From a virus: a stretch of DNA of 46,094 bases. Of the stretch, positions 14,955 to 22,684 are shown one piece after another; the stretch's first letter is position 1; every line of letters begins with the position of its first letter. The stretch spans positions 1 to 46,094 of the IMG/VR virus record IMGVR_UViG_3300028597_000024, one strand, 5' to 3'. A model generated the notes under the pieces. The model was not told where the DNA came from. It searched no databases and was given only the letters and a program-made list of their open reading frames with translations. A program made the position numbers and the translations under genes.

Positions 14955-15314
14955 ATGGATTTGAACAGACGGTATCACGCGATCCTCTGGAAGGACGGTG
15001 AACCTATCGAGGTGCATCACTTCACGATGGAACCAACTGTCGAGCATAGTCGCACCCGTGCCGTATCGTCGATGAACTGGTTCAATGATCGTGAAGCCAA
15101 GATATTCTGTGACCGTAAGAAGCAGCACCGCTTTCACACGAATATCAAGTGCGACTCGGACTGGGAAATGGACCGCCGCTTTGAGCGACGTGCCTATGCA
15201 CCAGATAAGGCACTGACCGACACGCTTCCCGAGTTCACCCACACCTCGCTTTGGGATTTCTACAAGGCGATCGGGTACGACTACAAGGCCAAGAAGTACG
15301 TAAGGAGCGATTGA
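14955..15314 (+). CDS. Tandem-family protein A, 119 aa
   Basis: First of four consecutive proteins sharing one design. An N-terminal strand pair (YHAILWKDGEPIEVHHFTM) is followed by a charged helical middle and a C-terminal signature LWDFYKAIGYDYKAKKY (99-115), ending four residues later. It follows the spike gene by 3 nt and overlaps family member B by one base (TGATG). Function unknown. The location right after the spike suggests a baseplate or virion part, but an accessory role is equally possible. Confidence 0.65.
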   Translation: MDLNRRYHAILWKDGEPIEVHHFTMEPTVEHSRTRAVSSMNWFNDREAKIFCDRKKQHRFHTNIKCDSDWEMDRRFERRAYAPDKALTDTLPEFTHTSLWDFYKAIGYDYKAKKYVRSD

Positions 15315-16006
15315 TGGAACAAGGACCTCATATCTGGATTGCTGAACTCCAGAATGCAAAAGGGGAGGTGATGGCTTACCACTCCTTCGAGTTAGACCCA
15401 AAGCACTACGAAACCCGCAAGCAGTGGAATGAAGCCCACCGCAGCTGGTCAGCATTCCGCCAGCGCGAGCGCAAGAACCTGCTGTGCAACCGCGAGCCCA
15501 AGTGTAAAGCTGAATACGCCTGCGCTTGGTTGCAGCCGGACCACATCCAGTTCATGCTTGAAACGCCAGAGGTCACGCACCACAAGACCATCTGGGACGT
15601 GTACTACGCGCTCGGTTACGACTACAAGGCTAAGGTGTACCACAGGCCGATGCACCCATCACGCCAAACGCTGCTGTCAGACACTGGCACGTTCATGGCT
15701 AAAGTCCCATGGACGGCAAACGACCCGGATATCGTCAAGGTGTTGAAGTGCCTACTTGAAGTAGGCATGGACCACAACACACCAGAAGGCTTCTTGCGCG
15801 TGGTGTTGCACGACGATGAAATGCGCTACAACCTGGCGTTCTTCGATATGACTGGCGTGCACGGCTCCGAAATGTTTACCGACGTTCGCCTTGCGATCCA
15901 CGCATGGTTGGAACGTAGCAAGAGCGACAACATACGCCGCTTCTCCTTCTTAGGCAAACGCACTGCGATGCGCGGTGAGAAGTACGGCCCTCAACTCAGG
16001 ATGTAA
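15314..16006 (+). CDS. Tandem-family protein B, 230 aa
   Basis: ATG 15314 is taken because it overlaps the stop of A; the frame is open upstream only as a shadow. Residues 1-110 repeat the family plan: IWIAELQNAKGEVMAYHSFE at the N-terminus and IWDVYYALGYDYKAKVY at 93-109, which shares GYDYKAK with A. Unlike the others it carries a further 120 residues, including DDEMRYNLAFFDMTGVHG and IHAWLERSKSDNIRRF, not recognised. It looks like a family member fused to a second domain. Confidence 0.65.
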   Translation: MEQGPHIWIAELQNAKGEVMAYHSFELDPKHYETRKQWNEAHRSWSAFRQRERKNLLCNREPKCKAEYACAWLQPDHIQFMLETPEVTHHKTIWDVYYALGYDYKAKVYHRPMHPSRQTLLSDTGTFMAKVPWTANDPDIVKVLKCLLEVGMDHNTPEGFLRVVLHDDEMRYNLAFFDMTGVHGSEMFTDVRLAIHAWLERSKSDNIRRFSFLGKRTAMRGEKYGPQLRM

Positions 16007-16010
16007 GCCA

Positions 16011-16382
16011 ATGAAACTCGTGACGTTGTTCCTCAATGGTGAAATGAATTCGTTCTACCTGTTCGACCTTCCAGCGGAGGAAGACGCTGCTCGCCGTGAG
16101 GAGCGCGTCGCCTACTTCGCATATATTCAGGACGTCGAGGAGTGGATTCGCTGCCAGCGTATCAAGCGTGCAGTGTTGCCGCGCTACGCCTACATCCGTG
16201 ATCTGGAAATCTACCTGACCCAGCTGCAAGCAACTGCGGCGTCGCAAGGACTCGACGTGGAAACTCCAATCAGCCTGGAAGAGGCGTTCCCAGACGTTCC
16301 GCAATTCCACTGCGACAACATCTTCCAGGTCTTCGAGAAGATCGGCTTCGACCACACAACGCAAACATTTGGTGGCGTATGA
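16011..16382 (+). CDS. Tandem-family protein C, 123 aa
   Basis: The start at 16011 lies 4 nt after the stop of B. The N-terminus KLVTLFLNGEMNSFYLFDLP aligns with the strand pair of A, B and D, and the C-terminus has IFQVFEKIGFDHTTQTF (104-120), a diverged copy of the family signature, ending three residues later. The middle is helical and Arg/Glu-rich. It overlaps D by 4 nt (ATGA). Function unknown. Confidence 0.6.
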   Translation: MKLVTLFLNGEMNSFYLFDLPAEEDAARREERVAYFAYIQDVEEWIRCQRIKRAVLPRYAYIRDLEIYLTQLQATAASQGLDVETPISLEEAFPDVPQFHCDNIFQVFEKIGFDHTTQTFGGV

Positions 16383-16852
16383 ATGGATGTGTAGCCGTGT
16401 TGTACCACAACGGAGAGCTGCACTCATTGCATCAATTTAAGCTACCAAATAACCTGGAACGTTATATGGAGCAAGTGATTGCCCTCACGGATTTTCAGCA
16501 GAACGAGGCAACGCGCTTCTTCTCCCTCTTCGACACCAAGTTCGAGTTGGATTGGCGTGCAACCGTGACTCGCAACACCACACGGCTTGCCAGCGCGTAT
16601 GCGATTGATCTGCAAACCTTCCACTCCAACCTGCCCTGCTTCGAGCACCAAGACCTGTGGGAATTCTTCCACAACATTGGTTACGACAGCGCACAGCGCA
16701 AATACATGGGTATCCCGAATGACACACCTGAACCTCGACGAATTGGACGCCTCGGTTGGGATCAAGACTCGCACGGGTCTGAACTCCGAAGCGGAGAAGC
16801 GCCGCCAAGAGAAGCGCCGCAAGCGCAGCTCCAAGCGCCTCAAGGAAACTGA
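16379..16852 (+). CDS. Tandem-family protein D, 157 aa, with overprinted tail
   Basis: N-terminal CVAVLYHNGELHSLHQFKLP and the signature LWEFFHNIGYDSAQRKY (93-109) place it in the family. The relatives A and C end 3-4 residues after this motif, but D runs on for 48 residues (PNDTPEPRRIGRLG ... QAQLQAPQGN), a Pro-rich tail read over the next gene in another frame. The tail looks like accidental read-through: either a stop was lost or the frame slipped near 16719, where ATGA occurs in other frames. Confidence 0.55.
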   Translation: MNGCVAVLYHNGELHSLHQFKLPNNLERYMEQVIALTDFQQNEATRFFSLFDTKFELDWRATVTRNTTRLASAYAIDLQTFHSNLPCFEHQDLWEFFHNIGYDSAQRKYMGIPNDTPEPRRIGRLGWDQDSHGSELRSGEAPPREAPQAQLQAPQGN

Positions 16853-16889
16853 CAAGCTGCTCGCAGCAGGTGGTGATGACAATGCGTAG
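16719..16889 (+). CDS. Small charged protein, 56 aa (overlapping gene)
   Basis: A 56-residue frame beginning MTHLNLDELD inside the end of family gene D. It is highly charged (EAEKRRQEKRRKRSSKRLKE) and ends GGDDNA. The overlap with D is 134 nt. Codon choice looks more natural in this frame than in D's tail. It could be a small nucleic-acid-binding protein. No convincing Shine-Dalgarno site was seen, so it may depend on re-initiation after D. The family is unknown. Confidence 0.45.
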   Translation: MTHLNLDELDASVGIKTRTGLNSEAEKRRQEKRRKRSSKRLKETDKLLAAGGDDNA

Positions 16890-17064
16890 CGAACATTCCT
16901 CGCGCAGCTTTCTCTCTGGTGATCTGATCTGGGGCGTCAAGGCGAGCGATCCACTGGGTACCGTGTTCTTCCGCCGTGACAGTCTGCCCGTGCAGTCGCG
17001 TCCGTTGCTGACCAAGCCACGCTCGCGCTTCCTGTCGGAATCGCCTTCTACTTACCTGAGGTAA
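16876..17064 (+). CDS. Small hypothetical protein, 62 aa
   Basis: ATG 16876 follows AGG at 5-nt spacing and overlaps the end of the 56-aa gene; GTG 16870 and ATG 16882 are alternatives. The protein is Ser/Arg-rich with a middle LIWGVKASDPLGTVFFRRDS and ends 2 nt before the next start. Not recognised. It is short, so confidence is modest. Confidence 0.45.
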   Translation: MTMRSEHSSRSFLSGDLIWGVKASDPLGTVFFRRDSLPVQSRPLLTKPRSRFLSESPSTYLR

Positions 17065-17066
17065 AT

Positions 17067-17432
17067 ATGCGCATCGTCTACAAGGACATTACCAAAGAGT
17101 TTCGTCAACTCCTGCAAGGGTGCCAGAACCAAAAGGACTCGATTGCTTGCATTCAAGTGACCCAGTCCGAGCTGACGCAAATCTTGAAGCATCTGGACGG
17201 TCCGCAATTGCTGCCTGACTACTTCCAGCGCCGTCAGGTACGCCTTGACGAAATCGCCCGTGAGCGGCTGCAACTCAAGCACGATCTGGAGCGCGCCGTA
17301 GGCGATGCAGCACGGGAAGCCATCTACAACAAAGACTCCGACCTGGAGTTGGAAGCTCACAACATCACCGAGAAGGTGCCACGGGAAATCACCCAGAACG
17401 GCGTCCTGATCAAGGTGGTCATGAAGGCGTAA
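17067..17432 (+). CDS. Hypothetical helical protein, 121 aa
   Basis: GAGGTAAAT precedes the ATG. Residues 1-95 form long charged helices, with a probable coiled-coil segment (VRLDEIARERLQLKHDLERA), and a beta-like C-terminus (GVLIKVVMKA). Not recognised. It is followed 2 nt later by another small gene and then a terminator, so it belongs to the last part of the 14142-17731 unit. Confidence 0.6.
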   Translation: MRIVYKDITKEFRQLLQGCQNQKDSIACIQVTQSELTQILKHLDGPQLLPDYFQRRQVRLDEIARERLQLKHDLERAVGDAAREAIYNKDSDLELEAHNITEKVPREITQNGVLIKVVMKA

Positions 17433-17434
17433 CT

Positions 17435-17731
17435 ATGGACTACATCACGAACGGCCTGTACGTTGTGTACAACAACAAGCAAGACCATGTTGAGGCTGCA
17501 ACGCACTTTGTAGAAAACGAAGGCCAGCAACGCTACGTGGATTTCGACGGTGTGCCTACTCCTGTGATAAAGTGCATGGCTGCGGACAACGTCAACTACG
17601 GTAGCGATACCGAGCAGAAGTATTTCCCACGGCTTGTGAAGTTCCGTGTGGCTAAAGACGACGTTGGCGATTATGCTGAGGTGGTGTTCTCAATACCGAC
17701 CGATGACCTCGACCACTTCGTTCCTGCGTAA
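17435..17731 (+). CDS. Hypothetical protein, 98 aa
   Basis: A beta-rich small protein (LYVVYNNKQDHVEAATHFV, then YFPRLVKFRVAKDDVGDYAE, then VVFSIP). No motif is recognised. Last gene of its unit: an intrinsic terminator begins 6 nt after its stop. Confidence 0.6.
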   Translation: MDYITNGLYVVYNNKQDHVEAATHFVENEGQQRYVDFDGVPTPVIKCMAADNVNYGSDTEQKYFPRLVKFRVAKDDVGDYAEVVFSIPTDDLDHFVPA

Positions 17732-17737
17732 CCCCAC

Positions 17738-17764
17738 AAAGACCTGGCTTCGGCCGGGTCTTTT
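17738..17764 (+). terminator. Intrinsic terminator
   Basis: AAAGACCTGGC, loop TTCG, GCCGGGTCTTT: an 11-pair stem with one G-T pair and a T-run on the 3' side. It separates the baseplate-type genes from the Ig-like protein unit. Confidence 0.9.
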
Positions 17765-17776
17765 CGTTTCTCCACG

Positions 17777-17786
17777 TTAATTTACT
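17777..17786 (+). promoter_or_regulatory. TTAATTTACT motif (candidate phage promoter)
   Basis: Lies 13 nt after an intrinsic terminator and 38 nt before the GTG start at 17824. A gene following directly on a terminator needs a promoter, and no sigma70-like pair is evident here, which makes this one of the stronger copies. Confidence 0.45.
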
Positions 17787-17823
17787 GTCCGTAGTACCAT
17801 CACTACGCATAGGAGTAACCCAC

Positions 17824-19440
17824 GTGGGCGAAATTCACAACCCCCGGGTAATCGGTGACTTGGAGCTTACCCAAGCCCCATCCGACCCCAAACATGCTGT
17901 ACGTCTACAAGACCTCGACGCTCGCGTTCAGCCACTGAAAGCCTTTGTCTCCGATATCACGACCAGTAACGGTATCGTGGCATCGAAGGTATACGCGCCT
18001 ACCGTGCCTGCAAACAAGGTCCTCCAGTCTGCTGTGACGGACACCGAGAACGTGCGCGTGCATGTTCTCGCACAAGGTGGTCTGTTTGAAGTGCCTGAAG
18101 TCACTGTCAACGGTACCGCTGCTGGCAACTGGACGCCAAGCTCAGACAACCTGTTTGCCGGCTACGCCGACATTTCCGTGGAAGAAAGCGGCACCATCAC
18201 CGTTCAGTCGAGCACTGGCTACACCTCGACCGTGAACCTCACCGTTGCGACCGAAGGCCCTGCGATTTCGCAAGCCACCATCGGTGCACTGCCAGGTACC
18301 CAGACCGAAGCCAAACAAGGCGACGTGGTTGCAGTCACTGGTATCGTGGCAAACGACGCGGTATCCATCGCTGTCAAAGTCGCTGGCGCTGCGCAGTCTG
18401 GCACTGTCACTGGCTTCGGTGCAAGCGATAGCGCTGGTGCGGGCTTCAAGACCTTCACCGGTACGTTCACCGTTGGCTCCGGCACTGGCGCTCAAGCCGT
18501 CACTGTCATTGCCAAGAACGCGCTGGGTACCGAGGGTGCAGAAACTGCCTCGCTCAACACCATCGTCCTCAACCAGACCAAGCCTACCATCGGTGCGATC
18601 AGCGTCAACTACCCGAATGGGCAGAGCGCGCTGCGTAACGGCGATGTGGCCCAGGCATCCAGCACCATCACCGATGCCGACGTGGTCAACTACGCCTTCT
18701 CGGCTGCTGGCCAGACCGTTGCGATCCAAGACCCGGACTCGTACACTGTCAGCAAGGACATTACCCTCACCTCGGGTACCTACAGCGTCGCCAACAACTA
18801 CACCATCACGGCTACCAAGTCGTCGAACGGTGCAGTCTCGACGCGCACTGGCAGCATCAAGATCGCCAACAGCGAAGCAACCGCAGCGATCAGCGTGCAA
18901 GGTAACCCTACCAAGCTGCGCACCGACGCAGACGGTGAGACCTACACCCTGGTGGTCACTCCAAGTCAGACCCTCAACGCAGCTCCAAACCTCACTCTCG
19001 CAGTGGGTGCCTGGGTCGGCTCGTGGACACAAGCAGGCAACAACTGGACTCGCACCTTCAAGGTTGCGGACAGCGATGCGCGAGGTGCAGCAGCCGTCAC
19101 CGGCAAGGTTACCAACCTGTCGAACCTGCAGAGCGACGTCACCGGCTCGTTCACCATTGGCGGCCTGATCGAACGTACCATCACGTTCCCAGCCTTCGCA
19201 CGCTTCGCAGCCATCGGCGCAGCGGTCAGCGATATCACCAAGACCCGCGCTCGCTACAACGGGCAGTCGACCGACCTGGCACGTCGTGGCGACACTACTG
19301 ACGTGGCTGCATCGTTCACCATCGTCAACGAGAATGGCCTGTACGATCCGAATGGCGGCTACCTGTTCCTGAGCGATGCAGCGTTCGCCGGCGCCAACAC
19401 CTCGGGTACCCTGCAAGTTCTGTTTGAGGAGACCCTGTAA
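17824..19440 (+). CDS. Ig-like multi-domain virion protein
   Basis: A 538-aa protein with a GTG start and AGGAG 8 nt upstream. After a short N-terminus it is a string of beta-sandwich-like units rich in Thr, Ala, Val and Gly (VPEVTVNGTAAGNWTPSSD, then GTITVQSSTGYTSTVNLTV, then SVANNYTITATKSSNGAVST), four or five by eye. The pattern is that of bacterial Ig-like domains on phage tail fibres, decoration or baseplate proteins. The last 90 residues differ and may be the mounting domain. It probably sits on the outside of the particle and helps weak surface binding. It is coupled to the next gene by TAATG. Confidence 0.7.
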   Translation: MGEIHNPRVIGDLELTQAPSDPKHAVRLQDLDARVQPLKAFVSDITTSNGIVASKVYAPTVPANKVLQSAVTDTENVRVHVLAQGGLFEVPEVTVNGTAAGNWTPSSDNLFAGYADISVEESGTITVQSSTGYTSTVNLTVATEGPAISQATIGALPGTQTEAKQGDVVAVTGIVANDAVSIAVKVAGAAQSGTVTGFGASDSAGAGFKTFTGTFTVGSGTGAQAVTVIAKNALGTEGAETASLNTIVLNQTKPTIGAISVNYPNGQSALRNGDVAQASSTITDADVVNYAFSAAGQTVAIQDPDSYTVSKDITLTSGTYSVANNYTITATKSSNGAVSTRTGSIKIANSEATAAISVQGNPTKLRTDADGETYTLVVTPSQTLNAAPNLTLAVGAWVGSWTQAGNNWTRTFKVADSDARGAAAVTGKVTNLSNLQSDVTGSFTIGGLIERTITFPAFARFAAIGAAVSDITKTRARYNGQSTDLARRGDTTDVAASFTIVNENGLYDPNGGYLFLSDAAFAGANTSGTLQVLFEETL

Positions 19441-19850
19441 TGGCAAACCCATTCGAAGATTTCATCCAGACCGAGTTGCCCAAGCGGCCCTTCCTCGCGT
19501 CCGATGTTGATGAAGAATCCATCATCGTGCGTCGTGGTCAGGGTGCGCGTGCTCTCGCAGGCGTAAAGCTCTCCGAAGGCCAAGTGCTCGGCATGAAAGA
19601 CGGTCAGCTCCAGGGCGTTGCGCAAACTGGCGGTGGCGGTAGTGCCGTTGACGCACTCCCCTACGTGCAGGAAGAAGAAGCTGTCCAATGGGTCATCACC
19701 CACAACCGCAATAATGTAAACGTCGTATTGAACCTGTACGGTGCAGACGGCAAAGCATTTGAAGCGGACGAAGTGGAAGTTGCAGCCAACACTGTGACGA
19801 TCACCCTGCTGGAAGCTGCTGCTGGTCGCGCCATCCTGATCTTCGTGTAA
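19440..19850 (+). CDS. Small virion/fibre-associated protein, 136 aa
   Basis: Residues 80-136 (VQWVITHNRNNVNVVLNLYG, then VTITLLEAAAGRAILIFV) match the beta-domain often found at the end of phage fibre or head proteins: W-x-I-x-H-N, a strand, D-G, a strand, and a G-x-A-x-I/V finish. A Gly-rich hinge (GGGGS) separates it from the N-terminal part. The overlap with the Ig-like gene suggests the two proteins assemble together. Confidence 0.55.
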   Translation: MANPFEDFIQTELPKRPFLASDVDEESIIVRRGQGARALAGVKLSEGQVLGMKDGQLQGVAQTGGGGSAVDALPYVQEEEAVQWVITHNRNNVNVVLNLYGADGKAFEADEVEVAANTVTITLLEAAAGRAILIFV

Positions 19851-19876
19851 TCGAAGACGGCACGGAGTATTAGCCA

Positions 19877-20314
19877 GTGTACCACTTATCACAACTCGCG
19901 CCTATCGTTCAAGCGACAGTCCTCGCGTCGTCCCTCAAGGACTACCAGAAGATCGCGTATCGAGCCATGGCATCTGCCCTGTTCAAGGACGTCTCCATCG
20001 ACGGGAAGCTCGCGCAGCAGCCCGTCGTGGTGATTGATACGTCGGAGTCGAACCCTGCCATGGTTATCGTGGTGCGGTTCGTCACTCCAAAGCTTGACGA
20101 TGGAGTCTACACCTTTCAGTTTGAGGCGTGGCCAAATGCTCAGATCAGGCGGGTCCGAGCACCTTGGCTCAGGGACGGCGAGATAGCAATTCCTGATTAC
20201 CGAATGAAGGTCAGCTTCTTGGCTGAACGGAACTCGGTTGCGTACTACTCACACGCCTCGGAAGGCAGTCCAAAGCATTGCCTTCGTGAGACAGCACAGG
20301 TGCTCGGACGATGA
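19877..20314 (+). CDS. Hypothetical protein, 145 aa
   Basis: GTG start with GGAG 9 nt upstream. An alpha/beta protein with a strand-rich middle (PVVVIDTSESNPAMVIVVRF, then DGVYTFQFEAWP). Not recognised. It overlaps the HAD gene by ATGA, so the unit that begins with a structural protein runs without a break into an enzyme gene. Confidence 0.6.
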   Translation: MYHLSQLAPIVQATVLASSLKDYQKIAYRAMASALFKDVSIDGKLAQQPVVVIDTSESNPAMVIVVRFVTPKLDDGVYTFQFEAWPNAQIRRVRAPWLRDGEIAIPDYRMKVSFLAERNSVAYYSHASEGSPKHCLRETAQVLGR

Positions 20315-20775
20315 TCGTATTTCTCGATAAGGACGGCGTGCTGGAAACAACACGCGGTTATTTGGCAGGTATGAGCTATGACCCGTTGTGTGCAAAGCTG
20401 CTCAACGGGCTGTTCCGACGACCAGATGTTCGGGTCGTTATCAGTGCCACGGTGCGAATCGGGCTAAAGACACCAGAAGCTGCCCATGAGCACTTCGGCC
20501 ACAGAGGCGTCACCTTCTCGCTGCATCCAGATTGGAGAACGGGCCCAACGCTCGCCAATCGCAGCTTGGAGATCGGTGCGTGGTTGGAGGCTCATGGGAA
20601 TCCAACAGACTATCTGGTCATTGACGACGAGCACTGCGATTACCCAGTCGATCCAACCAAATGGATCAAATGCTGCCCAGCTAACGGCATCAGCCTTCAC
20701 GGTGCTGCCTTGATCGACGATCTGGCTGGTAAGTATGCAGCGTCCAAAGTCGAGAAGCGCGAACGCGCGTTCTAA
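20311..20775 (+). CDS. HAD-superfamily phosphatase-like protein
   Basis: This 154-aa protein has HAD motif I VFLDKDGVL (nucleophile D6, acid D8), motif II VVISATVR (42-49), and motif IV YLVIDDEHCD (D105/D106). The order and short length fit the HAD type linked with nucleic-acid end repair, where WR-type motif II and an EIxxWL helix (here LEIGAWLEAHG) are usual. Likely substrates are nucleotides or DNA/RNA ends, inferred from that resemblance and from the DNA-repair-like genes that follow. It is the last gene before a terminator. Confidence 0.7.
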   Translation: MIVFLDKDGVLETTRGYLAGMSYDPLCAKLLNGLFRRPDVRVVISATVRIGLKTPEAAHEHFGHRGVTFSLHPDWRTGPTLANRSLEIGAWLEAHGNPTDYLVIDDEHCDYPVDPTKWIKCCPANGISLHGAALIDDLAGKYAASKVEKRERAF

Positions 20776-20784
20776 CCACAAAAG

Positions 20785-20807
20785 AGGCGGCCTTCGGGTC
20801 GCCTTTT
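20785..20807 (+). terminator. Intrinsic terminator
   Basis: AGGCGGCC, TTCG, GGTCGCCT with five T residues. The core GGCGGCCTTCGGGTCGCC is identical to the terminator at 32657, although the flanks differ. It lies 9 nt after the HAD gene. Confidence 0.85.
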
Positions 20808-20827
20808 TCATTTCCCCTACGCCTAAA

Positions 20828-20836
20828 GTAATTTCT
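20828..20836 (+). promoter_or_regulatory. GTAATTTCT motif (candidate phage promoter)
   Basis: Found 20 nt after an intrinsic terminator and 23 nt before the ATG at 20860. GTAATTTCT is identical to the copy at 42727. No sigma70-type pair is obvious nearby. Confidence 0.45.
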
Positions 20837-20859
20837 ACGCATGTTCATGGAGACCTGCT

Positions 20860-22200
20860 ATGGAAACTGCTTTGGCTGCCAACGGCTTCGTCCGTTACAC
20901 GTATAACGGTAAGGCCACCATAGTCCTTGATAAACACCACAAAACCTACGAGGTTGACTTCGAGACAGGCGAAGAATTCCAAGTCAAGGTCGTCGGTAAC
21001 GAGGCTACGATCATCCACTCGGGCACTCCGAAGTTGCGATTCGTGGCCAACATCACGGACAAAAAGTACACCAAGCTCATGCGGAACTCTACCGCAGAAG
21101 AGTTTGTCTTCGTACCCCATCCCAAATACCCATGCTACCCGTTCATCCCGAACCTGACGTTCGAGATGGTCGAGCAAGTCTACGCCTACTTCAACGACCT
21201 GTACTTCAACAACAAGTGCCCGAAGCGCATCCTGTTCAAGAAGACCACGTCGTCGAAGATGCTTGGCCTCGCGCAGTACAACTCCAGTGTTAACGGGCGT
21301 CCGCTTTATCGCATGTCGGTCAACGTCAAGTCGATCGGTAAGGACACCATCCTGTTCTGCGATACGCTGCTCCACGAAATGGTTCACCTGTACTGGTACA
21401 ACCGTGGGCACGATGAAGGCAACAACTCCTACATCAAAGCGTCGCACGGGCCGCTGTTCGTTCAGGAAATGAAACGCCTGAACAAGCTCGGATTCAATAT
21501 CTCGCCGATTCTCGACTGGGAAGAACGCGACGTTACCGACACGGAATTGTACGCGCTTGTCGCCACATCGCCAGACCACAAAGACCTGTTCAAGTGCTTC
21601 TGGAGCACTCGCAACCTCGAGGCTGAGTTTGAATCCCTCGTCACCCAGTTGCGCACAGGCGACCCCGCCTACAAACTGCACATCGACCTCATGGTCACCA
21701 GTGATTTGGCCGTTCGTGGTTTCCCTCAGATTTCTGACAAGGGTGTCATCCCGCGCAGCAAGCTCAAGCTCTGGTACGATCTGCACCCATTCAAAGGTCG
21801 CTCGATCAAGTCCTACGTTAGTGAGACTGATCCGCGGCCTGTCGTGCTTAAGGACGTCAAAGTCTCCAAGCAGGACGCGCCGTTCTATGCGCAGTCGTTC
21901 AACCTATTCAGCGCGTGGTTCAAGCGGCAAGATCGCACGGCCACAGAAGCCTACATGCGCACGCTCTGGACACGCTTCCCAGTGAAGCAAGTCCTACCGT
22001 TCGCAGAAACGGAGCTGGAAGAAGCTAACGACTTCTTGGAGTCTGGCATGAATGAGGCGGACATTATCCGCAAGCTCAACAACGTCTTCGCCCGTTTCGA
22101 TGGGCGTGCAACACCGTCGGAGTATCGGTCTGCAATCCGCACAATCATTGAGAAGCATAAGCTGGATGCTTTGCTTCGATTCAGACAGCTAGGTCTGTGA
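20860..22200 (+). CDS. SprT-like zinc metalloprotease
   Basis: In this 446-aa protein, residues 100-200 carry the SprT/Spartan pattern: YFNDLYFNNKCPKRILFKK, the strand GLAQYN, then LLHEMVHLYW with the zinc site HEMVH (172-176), and a third ligand His in ASHGPLF (196). Spartan-type enzymes cut DNA-protein crosslinks and bacterial relatives are poorly known. An N-terminal 95-residue beta-rich domain and a C-terminal 240-residue helical region flank it; neither is recognised. It opens the unit with the MmcB-like nuclease and dTMP kinase, which supports a DNA-metabolism role. The ribosome site is GGAG. Confidence 0.8.
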   Translation: METALAANGFVRYTYNGKATIVLDKHHKTYEVDFETGEEFQVKVVGNEATIIHSGTPKLRFVANITDKKYTKLMRNSTAEEFVFVPHPKYPCYPFIPNLTFEMVEQVYAYFNDLYFNNKCPKRILFKKTTSSKMLGLAQYNSSVNGRPLYRMSVNVKSIGKDTILFCDTLLHEMVHLYWYNRGHDEGNNSYIKASHGPLFVQEMKRLNKLGFNISPILDWEERDVTDTELYALVATSPDHKDLFKCFWSTRNLEAEFESLVTQLRTGDPAYKLHIDLMVTSDLAVRGFPQISDKGVIPRSKLKLWYDLHPFKGRSIKSYVSETDPRPVVLKDVKVSKQDAPFYAQSFNLFSAWFKRQDRTATEAYMRTLWTRFPVKQVLPFAETELEEANDFLESGMNEADIIRKLNNVFARFDGRATPSEYRSAIRTIIEKHKLDALLRFRQLGL

Positions 22201-22201
22201 T

Positions 22202-22681
22202 ATGGGTCGCAAGGAAGTCACAAGGGTGCTGACTCAGGCAGCATCCCACTATTTTATTCACAAACTCTACGCTGCGTATTTCGAGTTTGGCGTTGGCTAT
22301 CGTGGCGAACGCCGACTTGATCTACTCTGCCTAAATACCAAGCTCAACCTCGTCGGCATCGAGGTGAAGTCGTGCAAGGCGGACTACACCTCTGACTCAA
22401 AGTGGATGGAGTATCTTCCGTACACCAACAAGCTCTACCTGATGCTTCCGCCGAAGATGATTGAGTCGAAATTCTACCAGCAAATCCTTGCAGACATTAA
22501 GCCACACGGCATCGGAGTGATGACGCTGGGAGCTAACGGTTACGTCAAGGTCGTCAAGCCTGCCAAGCGACGTGACGTCGCGGATAAGGTGATGATGAAG
22601 CTGCTGGTGAAGATGGCATGGCGATCTGGAGCCAATCGCTCCACCGTCAAACGTAGACAACGGTTTTACATTGAGGATTGA
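22202..22681 (+). CDS. MmcB/PD-(D/E)XK-like DNA repair nuclease
   Basis: This 159-aa protein has RRLDLLCLN (D40) followed by VGIEVKSCKADY (E54, K56), the PD-(D/E)XK core in the form typical of MmcB-type proteins. WMEYLPYTNKLYLMLPP follows, as in that family. The N-terminal helix and basic C-terminus (NRSTVKRRQRF) fit DNA contact. It begins 1 nt after the SprT-like stop and ends 3 nt before the kinase start. Nuclease activity is inferred from the motif only. Confidence 0.75.
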   Translation: MGRKEVTRVLTQAASHYFIHKLYAAYFEFGVGYRGERRLDLLCLNTKLNLVGIEVKSCKADYTSDSKWMEYLPYTNKLYLMLPPKMIESKFYQQILADIKPHGIGVMTLGANGYVKVVKPAKRRDVADKVMMKLLVKMAWRSGANRSTVKRRQRFYIED

Positions 22682-22684
22682 TTG

